From Jaminaea rosea (lineage: Eukaryota > Basidiomycota > Exobasidiomycetes > Microstromatales), in NCBI RefSeq assembly GCF_003144245.1, contig NW_020289975.1:2995496-3059495 (forward strand): 64,000 bases of DNA, read 5' to 3'. The position numbers were made by a program, and so were the translations under genes. A model generated the notes under the pieces. The model did not search any database. It saw nothing but the letters and a program-made list of their open reading frames with translations, and had not been told where the DNA came from. Of the stretch, positions 22,601-30,912 are shown piece by piece (the stretch's first letter is position 1; each line of letters begins with the position of its first letter).

Positions 22601-22965
22601 CCCTCGCCGACGTAGGCATCGCCATCGGCACGGGATCGGACGTAGCCATCTCGGCCGCTTCCTTCGTCCTGCTAAACGCCAACCTACGCACGCTCCTCGT
22701 GCTCTTCGATCTCAGTCGCGCCGTGCTCAGGAGGGTCAAGTCCAACTTCTTCTGGGCGATCCTGTACAATGCAGTCGCCCTGCCTGTCGCGGCTGGCGTG
22801 CTGTATCCGGTAGTGGCGGGTGGGAAGCACGTGAGGTTGGATCCGGTGTGGGCGAGCTTGGCCATGGCTTTGAGCAGTGTCAGTGTGGTGTGTAGCAGCT
22901 TGCTACTCCGCGTTCCTGTGCCCGTGTTGGGCTGGCGATCTGCAGTCAAGAAGCAGGTTGAGTGA
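19618..22965 (+). CDS. Cu(I)-transporting P1B-type ATPase, CrpA-like
   Basis: A single exon encodes 1115 residues. Three N-terminal metal sites are LHCSSC (Cys27/Cys30), MTCSSC (about 165) and FHCPRC (about 260). Downstream are membrane helices and the CPC copper site in VACPCGIGLAAPTA (about 715). The phosphorylation motif DKTGTLT (about 759), the SHP motif (SSHPIA, about 800) and GDGINDSP (about 985) complete the set. CPC, SHP and MxxSS-type features mark copper selectivity. The CPCGIGLAAP wording and GILAKGGGEAF are, from memory of the families, closer to plasma-membrane CrpA exporters than to Golgi Ccc2, which reads CPCALGLATP. A Met/Gly-rich loop (about residues 475-500) between membrane helices could also bind copper. 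The start is the first ATG before the first metal domain; the frame is open further upstream. Confidence 0.92.
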   Translation: MLEETAPTASTATQTETLLLSVPSLHCSSCVSAIQQTLSPHATSIDVDVPGKTVTLDHSPAITPVSKLAALLQEIGYRVADVQVLEHGRASSSELTMSPHSPSAVLDSVAGDDDEESVIAEEKRRHHAHCKACQDTLNDPRLALDVIVSSSGPRTKRVDLSIEGMTCSSCVGGITKALRGEGWITGVDVALLTNSASVAIDGSHDPQEVVELIEDLGYGASVEGIELLGGKEEETGEKGERREEGQLIRRTATIQLKGFHCPRCPQRVIQALHALNDDDDTRAVSVHKAPTEADPTVEISYLPHAPGFTIRRILQHIATLDPAFTASLRQPTSPEDRANAIRARERRGILLRVVLTLVLAIPTFVVGVVFMSNLAPSSSTASRYFSHRLSGVMRSEWILLALSTPVYLFAADVFHRRAAKTLWVLWRPASRTPVLQRFLRFGSMDVLISLGVTVAYFASLGQVAATASRSGSTGQLGMGVKLGLGMDMGPGSGMPGMDAGMDSTHSDSYFDSVVFLTLFLLLGRLLEALSKAKTGETVAKLGTLRPNSATLAEGGEVVSAELLEVGDVVTVPHGASPPWDGTLVDEQAQFSEATLTGESMPVSKASGAPVYSGTINLGSPVSVRITAASGKSLLDQVIDLVRQGQTRRAPVEDLADKLTAHFVPVIVLIALTTWLVWLALGLSGRLPSDWLDVAHGGWPFWSLQFAIAVFVVACPCGIGLAAPTAIYVGGGLAAEHGILAKGGGEAFQLASQIDAVIFDKTGTLTRGEVVIADFVQLDDAGERWDEQTTRACLSLLEGRSSHPIARAVCDWAGDEAKESGNVEMSDVVEVPGKGVRGVATTPDGRKAEVMVGNEAMLQQHEVAISPSSAGALQGWKQQGKSVLLFAGRHIDSSDLSTPWQLLAILSASDTIRPEAPSVVTALESRGIHCWMLSGDNRLAAASVARIVGIDPSRVVAEVLPEQKVEQVKRIRTGDGKGRRTVAMVGDGINDSPALALADVGIAIGTGSDVAISAASFVLLNANLRTLLVLFDLSRAVLRRVKSNFFWAILYNAVALPVAAGVLYPVVAGGKHVRLDPVWASLAMALSSVSVVCSSLLLRVPVPVLGWRSAVKKQVE

Positions 22966-23038
22966 CCTCCCATCACGGGCGTCATCTCGACTCGACACCT
23001 CATCCAAGCTTGCCTCCCTCTTTCTTCTTCACGGATAC

Positions 23039-23979
23039 CTACTTCTCCTTCACCACCTGCGCAATCTTCCTCGCCCGCCAACAAGCCCCCACCCCAGCAG
23101 TAATCATGGCCGTCCAGACCGTCCAAGCAAAGGCGGCCAGCTCAACCTCGTACACACCCTGCCTATCCGTAGGCGACGGCACGCGCATCAGCCTTGCCCT
23201 CAAATCAGGCAGAGCAGCCAGCGCAGTCCCCGCAAGCACAGCCACGAAGGAGAAGACGCGCTGCAAGGCAATAGCCAGCCCGGCCCAAGTGAAGAGACGA
23301 GCCCAATCGCGATGGCGCAAATACTGGCGCGATCTAGCCGTTCTCCACGTCTTCCACAGCGTCACACCTTGCACGACGCTTAGGATGGTAGTCCCCGCCT
23401 CGGTCGTGGGCAGCCAGCCTGCGTGCATGTGAAGCGGGTTCGGGTGGGTGTAGCTGAGCTTGCGTGGGGCGAGCAGAAGGCCAGATATGATCAGGACGCC
23501 GTTGCATAGCAGGGCGAGACGACCGCACCACCGATGGAAGGAGGGGTAGCGACGCCGCAGGGTGTCGATGTGCTGGAGGGGCATGAGGAGACACCAGAGA
23601 GCGCTGCGAGCTCGAGAGCGAGGGGAGACTGATCGTTATGAGCTTTCATAGACGCACGCCGCGATATGCAATAGACACTGTTCTCCACCTCCTCTCCTCA
23701 CACTCACCCCGGTATTAAATGCGCCCCCATGTAGTGAAAGGGCGAATGCCCCACCCTCGTAAAGACGAATGGCACGCCCTCCTCGTTCCTGAAACCGGCG
23801 AGCAGGGGCGTGTTATCCACCAAGGTGAGCTCCGCCTCTTTCCATTCTGGATGCGCGTCGAAGTGCCTTGCGTGGTACTCGTGTACGATGGGGCCGAGTG
23901 CTGCGAAGAGGAGGATAGAGCAGAGGAGAGTGAGGAGGGGGAGGGGAAGTGGTTCCTGTTTGGTGATGGTGCGGGCCAT
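23039..23979 (-). CDS. DUF2306-like multi-pass membrane protein
   Basis: Exons (minus) 23979-23708 and 23603-23039, with a 104-nt intron, give 278 residues. The first exon has a hydrophobic N-terminal helix (LLTLLCSILLFAALGPIV). The splice rebuilds a continuous HLIPGALWCLLMPLQH followed by the FHRWCGRLAL block typical of DUF2306 proteins, then three or four further hydrophobic segments. The C-terminus is basic (RARKIAQVVKEK). DUF2306 proteins are predicted membrane proteins of unknown function that resemble cytochrome b561-like bundles. The gene converges on the copper ATPase with a gap of only 73 bp. Confidence 0.75.
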
Positions 23980-24183
23980 GACGGTGAGAGGTCGATGGGT
24001 ATGAAGAGCAAAGGGGGGAAATGGCGGCGAGGCTCATCTTTGTACCATTCTAGGTTCAGGCAAAGGCGCAGGTTGCAGAGTTGAAAGAGGGGGAAGGAGC
24101 CAAAGAACGGGGCCGCGAGTGTCTGTGCGCAAGATGCAGGTACAGCCATTTCTCCGCTGCGAGTCTTCCCGCTCTCATTTCTC

Positions 24184-24227
<44 letters not shown>

Positions 24228-24340
24228 CGCACGCACGCACGCACGCAGGCACGCACGCACGCACGCACACAAGGCCCCTTCATTAGCATGAGAATGACAA
24301 CGCAACGAGGAATGATACTCTAAGCCGGGTCTGTATCGAT
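23980..24340. repeat. Intergenic region with GCAA/GCAC microsatellite
   Basis: An imperfect tetranucleotide array lies at 24185-24271. It has about nine GCAA units and then GCAC units with one GCAG interruption. It sits between the 5' end of the DUF2306-like gene and the 3' end of the DnaJ gene. Confidence 0.8.
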
Positions 24341-25628
24341 CTATAGTTCATCGTGGCCACCCTCGGCCTTATCGCCCTGGTGATCGTCCTTCCTTCCCCA
24401 CACCCTGTTGAGCACCTTGCGCAGATCCCCCTCAACCTTATCCGGCAGCACCACCTCGTACTCAATGTACAGACTCCCCCGTTGTCCCTCCACTCCACCG
24501 CGCACAGGCATCCCCTCGCCCTTGAGCACCACCACCATCCCCGGCTGTGTTACGCCTTTCCTCCGATCCACCGTAACATTATGCCCGTCCATGTGCGGGA
24601 AAATGTCCTTGAACCCGAGCAGGGCATCGGGCAAGCTCAGCGTCCTACTGACGTACAGGTTGGTTCCCCTTCTCCTGAACAAGCTAGTGCTCGGATCGCT
24701 CGTCACTTTCACGATGACATCGCCTGCCTCGATGTCCAAGTCGACACTCTCGTCGCTCTCTCCTTCGTAGGTGAAGACTTCCCCCTCCTCCGTACCCGCG
24801 GGTAGGTCGACTTCGATCTCTGCCTTTTCGTTGATGAGCTTCGCCCCGCCGCAGAGTGAGCAGGCGTGCGCTATGCGGCTGCCCGTACCGCCGCAGACGG
24901 AGCAGACTGCTTGCATTTGTGTGTGAACTGGCGTGTGCCGGGGGTGGGATGGGGGTCAGTCAATGTCCGTATCTCCCTCATCGTCTCGCATCTCGCGCTT
25001 CGCACTCACAGCCGGGCATGATCTCCTGCCTGACGATCCTGACTCCTCTACCCTGACAAGCCTCGCAGGAATGCACATCCCCTTTACTGCGCGCCCCACT
25101 GCCATCGCACTTGTGACATACGACGCTGCGGTCGTATTCGAGGTGAATCGTCTTCCCCACATAGAGGTCCTTGAGTGAAACCATAATGTTGAACTGTTTG
25201 CTCTGTCCCTTTCTCACCCCTCCTCCGCCACCTGCTCCTCCTCCAAAGAAGTTCCTAAATATGTCAAAAGGGTCGTGCCCTCCACCCCCTCCTCCCCCCG
25301 CCTGACCAGCTCTATGTCGCTTCACCCCTTCCTCGCCATATCGATCGTACACCTTGCGCAACTCATCATCGCTCAGCACCTGGTAGGCTTCGCTCATCTT
25401 CACAAATTCTGCCTCCTTTTCCGGAAACTTGTCCGGGTGCAGCTTGTGAGCTAGACGACGGTACGCCTTCTTGATTGTGCGCGCATCAGAGGAAGGGTCG
25501 ATGTCCAGCAACTTGTAATAGGACGTTTGTGCTATGGTGAGAGTGGCCAGGAGGAGCAAGGCAAGGGCGAGGGAGAGGGAGAGGAGTATTGACGGCCCTC
25601 GTGCCCGTGAGCGGGTGTGTAGGCGCAT
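24341..25628 (-). CDS. SCJ1: ER-lumenal DnaJ co-chaperone (Scj1/ERdj3 type)
   Basis: Exons (minus) 25628-25010 and 24927-24341, with an 82-nt intron, give 401 residues. A basic N-terminus leads into a signal sequence (ILLSLSLALALLLLATLTIA). A J domain follows with the HPD triad (KLHPDKFPEKE), then a Gly/Phe-rich linker. Four zinc repeats come next (CHKCDGSG, CEACQGRG, CSVCGGTG, CSLCGGAK) and then the substrate-binding C-terminal domains. The protein ends in HDEL, the ER retrieval signal. This is a type I J-protein that stimulates the ER Hsp70 Kar2/BiP in folding and ER-associated degradation. The intron falls inside the zinc domain. It shares a 233-bp divergent promoter with RNH202. Confidence 0.95.
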
Positions 25629-25861
25629 GGTGGATGGATGATGGTGACAATGAAGTCCGTCGTCGAGAGAAGGTCTCCAAAAGTAAGTCGTGTGCCTCGC
25701 CCCCGCTCTCCTTCCACGTTGCTCCTCGTCGAGGCCCGTGCGGCAAGAGCCCAAAGATGAACCGCGGGGCGGCTGCGACTCGACGCGTTGCACTCTCGCG
25801 CGAGTCTGAGTTGCACTTTCCACTTCTTCCTCGCCGCCAAACCAACACCCGCTCGCCCGCC
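25629..25861. promoter_or_regulatory. Divergent promoter between SCJ1 and RNH202
   Basis: Only 233 bp separate the two start codons, so both core promoters and leaders must lie here. No obvious unfolded-protein-response element or TATA box could be named by eye. Confidence 0.6.
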
Positions 25862-26804
25862 ATGACTACCTCGCACGAGGACGGGCGCCTCATCATCGCC
25901 GGTCCCTCTCGCCTCGTAGAGGAGGAACAGCGATTCCTCCTCTTGCCTCATCCGCGAACTCATGCTCCCGCTTACTTCGTGATGGACGATGAGCAGGGCG
26001 AGGCATACGAGCTGCAAGCGGTCAGTAAGGAGAGGAGAAGTTGGATGTTGAATGGTCGACAAGCAGCAGTAGAGGAGGGAGGACAGGGATGGGTGATGCA
26101 AGGTGCGCATCCTAACCTCTTTCTCGCTATTGTTGCGGCGGCTGTATACTAATCCACCCCTACGTGCGCACATGCACAGACGGCTCTCTTCATCTTCTCC
26201 TTCCCCTCGACCCAATCTTCCTTCTCCTCCCGCTACTCCCCGTCCCCACAACCTCATCGAGCTACCTCACATCAGACGATATCTTCGACTCGGCCGCCTC
26301 TCGACACTACGCTGCGCGAGTAAAAGCCTACAACGCTCTAGCGGGGCAGTCGCAGGCGCAGAATGAGGGGGTGGCAGCCCTGGATGAAGACGCGGGGATT
26401 TGGGAGGATGTCGTCGCTTTTGGGCGATCGAAGACGGCACAGAAGGCGCTGGAGCGATGTTGCGATGTCCAAGGTGAGCCGCGCGCCAGAAAATCTCGAT
26501 GGACGTGGGCTGATACCTCCCTACTCTTCCTCTCCCTCACCCTCGCTCAGCCATCAGCCCCACCTTATCCGCGTATCGTCCCTCCCTCCCTACTCTGCGA
26601 TCCATCCTCCACGCCAAGCTACAAGCACTCTGCACCACAATGGAGACGGATTACTCGGCAACGCTAGGCCGAACCCTGGCGAAGCGACTCGAGTTCAATG
26701 CAACGGAGGAGCAGGTGGCACGGGAGAGGATCAAGCTGGGCAAGGAGGTGCTCATGGGCTACATGAGTGCAGAATGGGGGAAGATGATCCTCGACGAGTT
26801 GTGA
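25862..26804 (+). CDS. RNH202: Ribonuclease H2 subunit B
   Basis: Exons 25862-26102, 26180-26473 and 26551-26804, with two 77-nt introns, give 262 residues. The N-terminal triple-barrel part shows RFLLLPHPR, YFVMDD and YELQAV. After the first intron comes DGSLHLLLPLDPIFLLLPLL, the hallmark of the Ydr279/RNase H2B family. The helical C-terminal part (LAKRLEFNATEEQVARER) follows. RNase H2 removes ribonucleotides embedded in DNA and RNA-DNA hybrids; subunit B is a structural partner of the catalytic A subunit. The stop codon coincides with the start of a duplicated block that recurs at 28599. Confidence 0.9.
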
Positions 26805-26951
26805 TGCTACATGATCTGCATTTTGCGCGGGCTCGGTCTAGAAGTACATATTGCTGTCAGTCACGCGTAATCGATACCCTCACCCTCCCTCGCTACGCCC
26901 CCTCTATCCCCTCTTCCCCCACTGGCTCCTCCACATGACAAAGTCACACCT
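26802..26951. repeat. Duplicated RNH202-APN2 junction, copy A
   Basis: This block matches 28599-28787 with interrupted identity. Shared stretches include TGATGCTACATG, TCTAGAA(G/A)TACATATTGCT and AATCGATACCCTCA. Its right part (26951-26904, minus) reads RCDFVMWRSQWGKR, a diverged copy of the APN2 C-terminus RCGFFMWGSEWGKR. It is therefore a segment of the junction between the two convergent genes, not a chance similarity. Confidence 0.75.
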
Positions 26952-27103
26952 ATGTTAGAACGAGTGAAAGCGAAAACGCAAGCTAGGTACCAGCACATCA
27001 GGTACCAGCACATCAACGAGAATCCGCAAGCTAGGTACCAGCACATCGACGAGAACACGCAAGCTAGGTACCAGCACATCAACGAGAAACACGCAAGCTA
27101 GAT
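26952..27103 (+). repeat. 30-bp minisatellite encoding 10-residue repeats in a short open frame
   Basis: From the ATG at 26952 the frame reads about 48 codons. It contains one partial and three near-perfect copies of a unit like QARYQHINEN. The DNA unit (about 30 bp, CAAGCTAGGTACCAGCACAT core) is the cause. It could be the remnant N-terminus of the gene relic that follows. No function is claimed. Confidence 0.6.
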
Positions 27104-28601
27104 ACCCGCAGACCCAATTCGGCGCCTTGCAGCCCAATGTGCAGATTGCCTTGGTGCAAGATGTCCTCGATGCTTATCACGTTGACGACTAGAGTATACC
27201 ACGCCTTCGAGGGCCCGACGTCCTCTACCATTCCTATCCATCGACTCGGCAAGACAGCTGACACCACAATCTTGCAAGACCACTCCGTCTGCCAGAATTT
27301 GTCACCATTGCCAGATGGGCTTCCAGACGCCAAAGCAGCCAAAAAAAAAATCGGCGTCGACGGACGCCTAGCCCTCGTCATCCTACCCACCTCGGAGCGA
27401 GAGTCTTGGACCATCAACAACCCCATCAAGATCGTTCCCGAAGTCATTATCAGCCTTGCTGCCCGACCTCGTCCAGGTAGCTCCCCAGAGGCCATGTGGG
27501 TCTCAGCCCAAGCGGCATCGTCGATGGCCGCCGCACCCTCTGCTCAAGCCACCAGCTCCTTGTCGACGGCCGCCGCACCCTCTGCTCAAGCTACTACTAC
27601 CTCGTCAACGGCCGCCGGACCCTCCTGTAATGTGAAGCACGTCGTTCAAAGTCATGGATCAAAAGGAAGAAGCTGAAGGAGATACAGACTCGAGCTCAAG
27701 AGACCAGATAAGGGCAAAGAAGGGGTCTGAACGCAGGCTAGTCTAGCCGAGCCAAAGCTCAACACGGCAGTCGCTGCCATAGAAGCCAGCGAAGACGACA
27801 TCGATGGCATGCCCGCCAGCTACGATAAATACCCAGCCCCAGGCATGATCAGCCGTCTGGACGACGAGACCTCGAAGGCGTTTGATGCCATGCTTGGCGA
27901 GGCCGCCGAGGCCTTCGATGCTCTTGATCTGGACAGCGACCGTGGACGCGCCCTAGTCGAGCGCATTGCTACGCTTCCCACGCTCGCGCAGAAGACCGAT
28001 TCAACGTCCCCCAGGAGGAGCGACATCGCAATGGCGGCGGCCCGACCATCTTCTGGGACTCAACTCAAGCACATCCTTCTCGGTGATCCTCGTCCTTGCC
28101 TTCCGCGCGTGGCTGCGCGCGCTGAGCAATTGTGAGATTCTCGTCATAACTGCCTGCGGCATCGACGTCATCTGGAAGGACAAAGAGGGATGGATCTACG
28201 TAATCTTCTCGTGGATCGTGTGCTTCTGCCGCCGTGGTCGCCGCGACCGCCTCCCCGGCATGGCCATGGAGTTCTCCGCCGACAACTTCCCGCCCATGTT
28301 CCCCTGCTTCGTCTCTCACGTCGACCACTGTCGGCTCTTTGGCAGGAGGTCCAACGGCGACTTCATCGGGGGCGACGATGCTGCGGACCACCTCATGGAC
28401 GAGAAAGTATTGAACATGACGGTCATGTCAAGAATGACGAACGCGGTCTTGGAGACACACCCTCCTCGCCACATCGTTCAGCTCGTCGAAGTCGACCAGA
28501 GGGGCAACCGACGCAGCGCTCCACTTGATGCGCCAGGAAGGCCTCCTGCTCGAGATCTCAGTGGAAGAGATCGAGAAGGTCTGCTCCTCAAGGATGGTTG
28601 A
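27104..28601 (+). pseudogene. Relic of an unrecognised protein-coding gene
   Basis: Several stretches have the strong GC3 bias of host genes: about 27190-27675, 27805-28110 and 28160-28600. The best frame changes between them, and no set of GTGAGT-type introns joins them convincingly. Visible pieces include WTINNPIKIVPEVIISLAAR, two Ala/Ser-rich repeats around 27510-27620, an acidic LDDETSKAFDAMLGEAAEAF and FSADNFPPMFPCFVSHVDHC. I do not recognise the family. It lies inside the duplicated block, so it arrived with or after that rearrangement. It could instead be a fast-evolving live gene with unusual introns. Confidence 0.45.
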
Positions 28602-28787
28602 TGCTACATGGTCGACATTGACTGGCGCTGTCTGAGTCTAGAAATACATATTGCTCTTGGTAACACACACAAATCGATACCCTCATCCCGCTCCTGCCCC
28701 ACACATACGAAAATCGCACTACGTCCCCCTCCCACCAGCCTTTCTCCTCTTGCCCCACTCACTCCCCCACATAAAGAAGCCGCACCT
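28599..28787. repeat. Duplicated RNH202-APN2 junction, copy B
   Basis: Partner of 26802-26951. The copy starts with the same TGATGCTACATG that follows the RNH202 stop and runs into the real APN2 C-terminal coding sequence. This is the side still attached to a functional gene. Confidence 0.75.
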
Positions 28788-30542
28788 ATACTCTCCGCCC
28801 TCCCCGCCACCCTTGGTGCTCTTAAATCCTTTCTCATATCCTACCCCCACCTCTCTCGAGCACAAGAAAAACTTACGGCCGTGATTTGGGCCGGGTTTGT
28901 TGACCGTCCATGCTCGTGCGGGCTCGCCGTGCGCTGGGCATTTGGGGGCAGAGGGAGGCGTGAGGATGGAGGACCAGGCGGATGCGGAGGATGCGTTGGC
29001 GTTGGCGTTTGCATTCGGGTTGGGGAGGGGAGGGGCGTCGGGGTCTGGTAGGGCGGCGAGGGCTTCCCAGTCTACCTCCTCGTCCTCCTCGCCAGTGCCA
29101 AGTCTGTCGGCAGGAGCTGTTCCTGCCTCTTCACTGCGGCTGACATGGCCATTCTCGGCTGGGAGGCCGAGCTTGGCTCTCTTCTTCGTTGACCCTTCTC
29201 CATCGACAATCTCAGTCGGCGAGCAGGCAGGTAGGCGCTTCTTCTCATTGGTCGAGCTGCTGCTGCTGGCAGGAGCGCCGAAGAAGGAGGCGAGCTTGAG
29301 TTGCTGTCGAGAGGCGGCGGCCTTCTTGCTCGCGGTGGTCGTGGCGGCTTTGATTGCCTTTGGGCTGGTTGCGGTCGCTTTGGCGGGCTTGGGAATGCTG
29401 GCCGGGGGCGAGGAGCCGTTGACCTTTGGAGGTGGAGAAGCCGCTGGAGGACTGATCGCAATGCTCTTCACCGGGCTGGGAGAAGTAGAGCCAGTAGCCC
29501 GAGCGATCCCCGCAGTAGCCGCGCTTGCTGCCGCCTTATCGAAGAATGACTTGAGCCCCTTTACTCGAAATTCATCCCACCGACTCGCAGCACCCATTGG
29601 CGGACTGGTCGGCTGACTCATTGCATCTCTCAGCTTCAACACTTTCCCGCCCACCTCTCTCTCATCCCACAAATCCACCCAAACAGGGCAATGATCGCTG
29701 CCTGGCACCTCGGCTTGAATGTCTGCCCCTTTCACCCAGTCCTTCAACCCGGACGAGACGAGCGTGTAGTCGATGCGCGTGCCGTAATTCGTTGGCCGAG
29801 CATTCTTGAGCGTGCTCCAGCAAGTGTACATACCCTTGCGCTGCGGATGAGCCTCGCGCTGCACGTCATGGAATGGGCCCTTTGGGTGAATGAATCGATC
29901 AAGCCACGACCGGGCTTGACTGCCCGAGTAGAATTCCTCATCCCCATCTGCCGGCCCATCCCCTCCTAGACCCTGATAATCACAGTGGTCTATCGGCTGC
30001 CTGGCAATATTGATGTCCCCTACAATGATGACATTACGCCCAGCTGCGAGGAGAGCGCGTGCCCTCTCATTGACGGCAGAGTAGAATGCCATACGAAAGT
30101 CGTGCCTCTCCTCGCTACCCATGACAGGGCAGTACAGGTTGAAGAGGACGAAGAGTCCAAAGTCGAGGACAACTGCACGTCCTTCCTCATCTATGCTGAA
30201 GTCCTCGTAATCACCCGCATACCCTCCTATCCCATCCCTCCCCTTCGCACCGGTAAGCCCTCGCTCGAAATGAAGAGGCCTAGCGATATCGCCACGAGTG
30301 TAAACTGCCGTTCCGCTGTACCCTCTCGAAGGGTGAAAGTCCCAGTACGACTCCCAAGAGGAAGAAGGGAGACACATCTCCTTGTCTTCTAGGGCTTGTT
30401 TGCGGGTAAGCTTCGTCTCTTGTAGGCAGACTATGTCTGCTTGGAGGTGGGAGAGGATGTCGTGCCAGGACTTCATGAGGGAGAAGGGCTGGTAGGTCCG
30501 CAGTTTGCGGAGCCCGTTTACATTCCATGTCAGGATCCGCAT
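28719..30542 (-). CDS. APN2: DNA-(apurinic/apyrimidinic site) endonuclease 2
   Basis: A single exon encodes 607 residues. The N-terminal exonuclease-endonuclease-phosphatase domain shows LTWNVNG, metal ligand Glu in CLQETK, YSGTAVYTR, the catalytic VGDINIARQPIDHCD and the terminal SDHCPV. A PCNA-interacting box (QLKLASFF) lies at about 412-420, and a second FF-ending segment (VKGLKSFF) at about 327. The C-terminus is a GRF zinc finger (CPAHGEPAR...GRKFFLCSR...RCGFFMW), which binds single-stranded DNA. APE2 proteins cleave abasic sites and clean 3' blocked ends, linking base-excision repair to checkpoint signalling. The divergent neighbour is a lipase, with 370 bp between start codons. Confidence 0.95.
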   Translation of the reverse strand: MRILTWNVNGLRKLRTYQPFSLMKSWHDILSHLQADIVCLQETKLTRKQALEDKEMCLPSSSWESYWDFHPSRGYSGTAVYTRGDIARPLHFERGLTGAKGRDGIGGYAGDYEDFSIDEEGRAVVLDFGLFVLFNLYCPVMGSEERHDFRMAFYSAVNERARALLAAGRNVIIVGDINIARQPIDHCDYQGLGGDGPADGDEEFYSGSQARSWLDRFIHPKGPFHDVQREAHPQRKGMYTCWSTLKNARPTNYGTRIDYTLVSSGLKDWVKGADIQAEVPGSDHCPVWVDLWDEREVGGKVLKLRDAMSQPTSPPMGAASRWDEFRVKGLKSFFDKAAASAATAGIARATGSTSPSPVKSIAISPPAASPPPKVNGSSPPASIPKPAKATATSPKAIKAATTTASKKAAASRQQLKLASFFGAPASSSSSTNEKKRLPACSPTEIVDGEGSTKKRAKLGLPAENGHVSRSEEAGTAPADRLGTGEEDEEVDWEALAALPDPDAPPLPNPNANANANASSASAWSSILTPPSAPKCPAHGEPARAWTVNKPGPNHGRKFFLCSREVGVGYEKGFKSTKGGGEGGEYRCGFFMWGSEWGKRRKAGGRGT

Positions 30543-30912
30543 CGATGGCGATGGCTATGGCGATGACGAGGGTGATGATGATGGTCCTGCCGCCATGAAG
30601 GGGACGGAGGGGGAGCGATTGTCGTTGATGGCGTTGATGACGAATGTGCTGCTTCCGCCTTCCGCCCATCGCGCTCCGCATTCACGGCAGCCTCGCCCCG
30701 CCCCGCCCCTCCTCCTCTCCGCTCACACTCCTCCACAAACAAGGCACAGACAGACGGTGTCCACTCGGCGCCGCTGCGCCGCTGCAATTGCAATTCGCTT
30801 CAACTTGGCCCCGCTCAACGCTCACCACCCACCGTGTGTGCCTTTTCCCCGCACCTCCTCGCCCCTCACTCTTTACCCACTCGATGGAATCGCACGACTA
30901 TCAGCACGAACC
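30543..30912. promoter_or_regulatory. Divergent promoter between APN2 and the lipase gene
   Basis: 370 bp between two start codons. The part next to APN2 has GATGGC/GATGAT-type short repeats, and CT-rich tracts follow on the lipase side. No specific site is claimed. Confidence 0.5.

Noticed and set aside
28897-29616. 239-codon plus-strand frame opposite APN2
   Set aside because: Complement of the Ala/Ser/Pro-rich linker and zinc-finger region of APN2, which has clear catalytic motifs.
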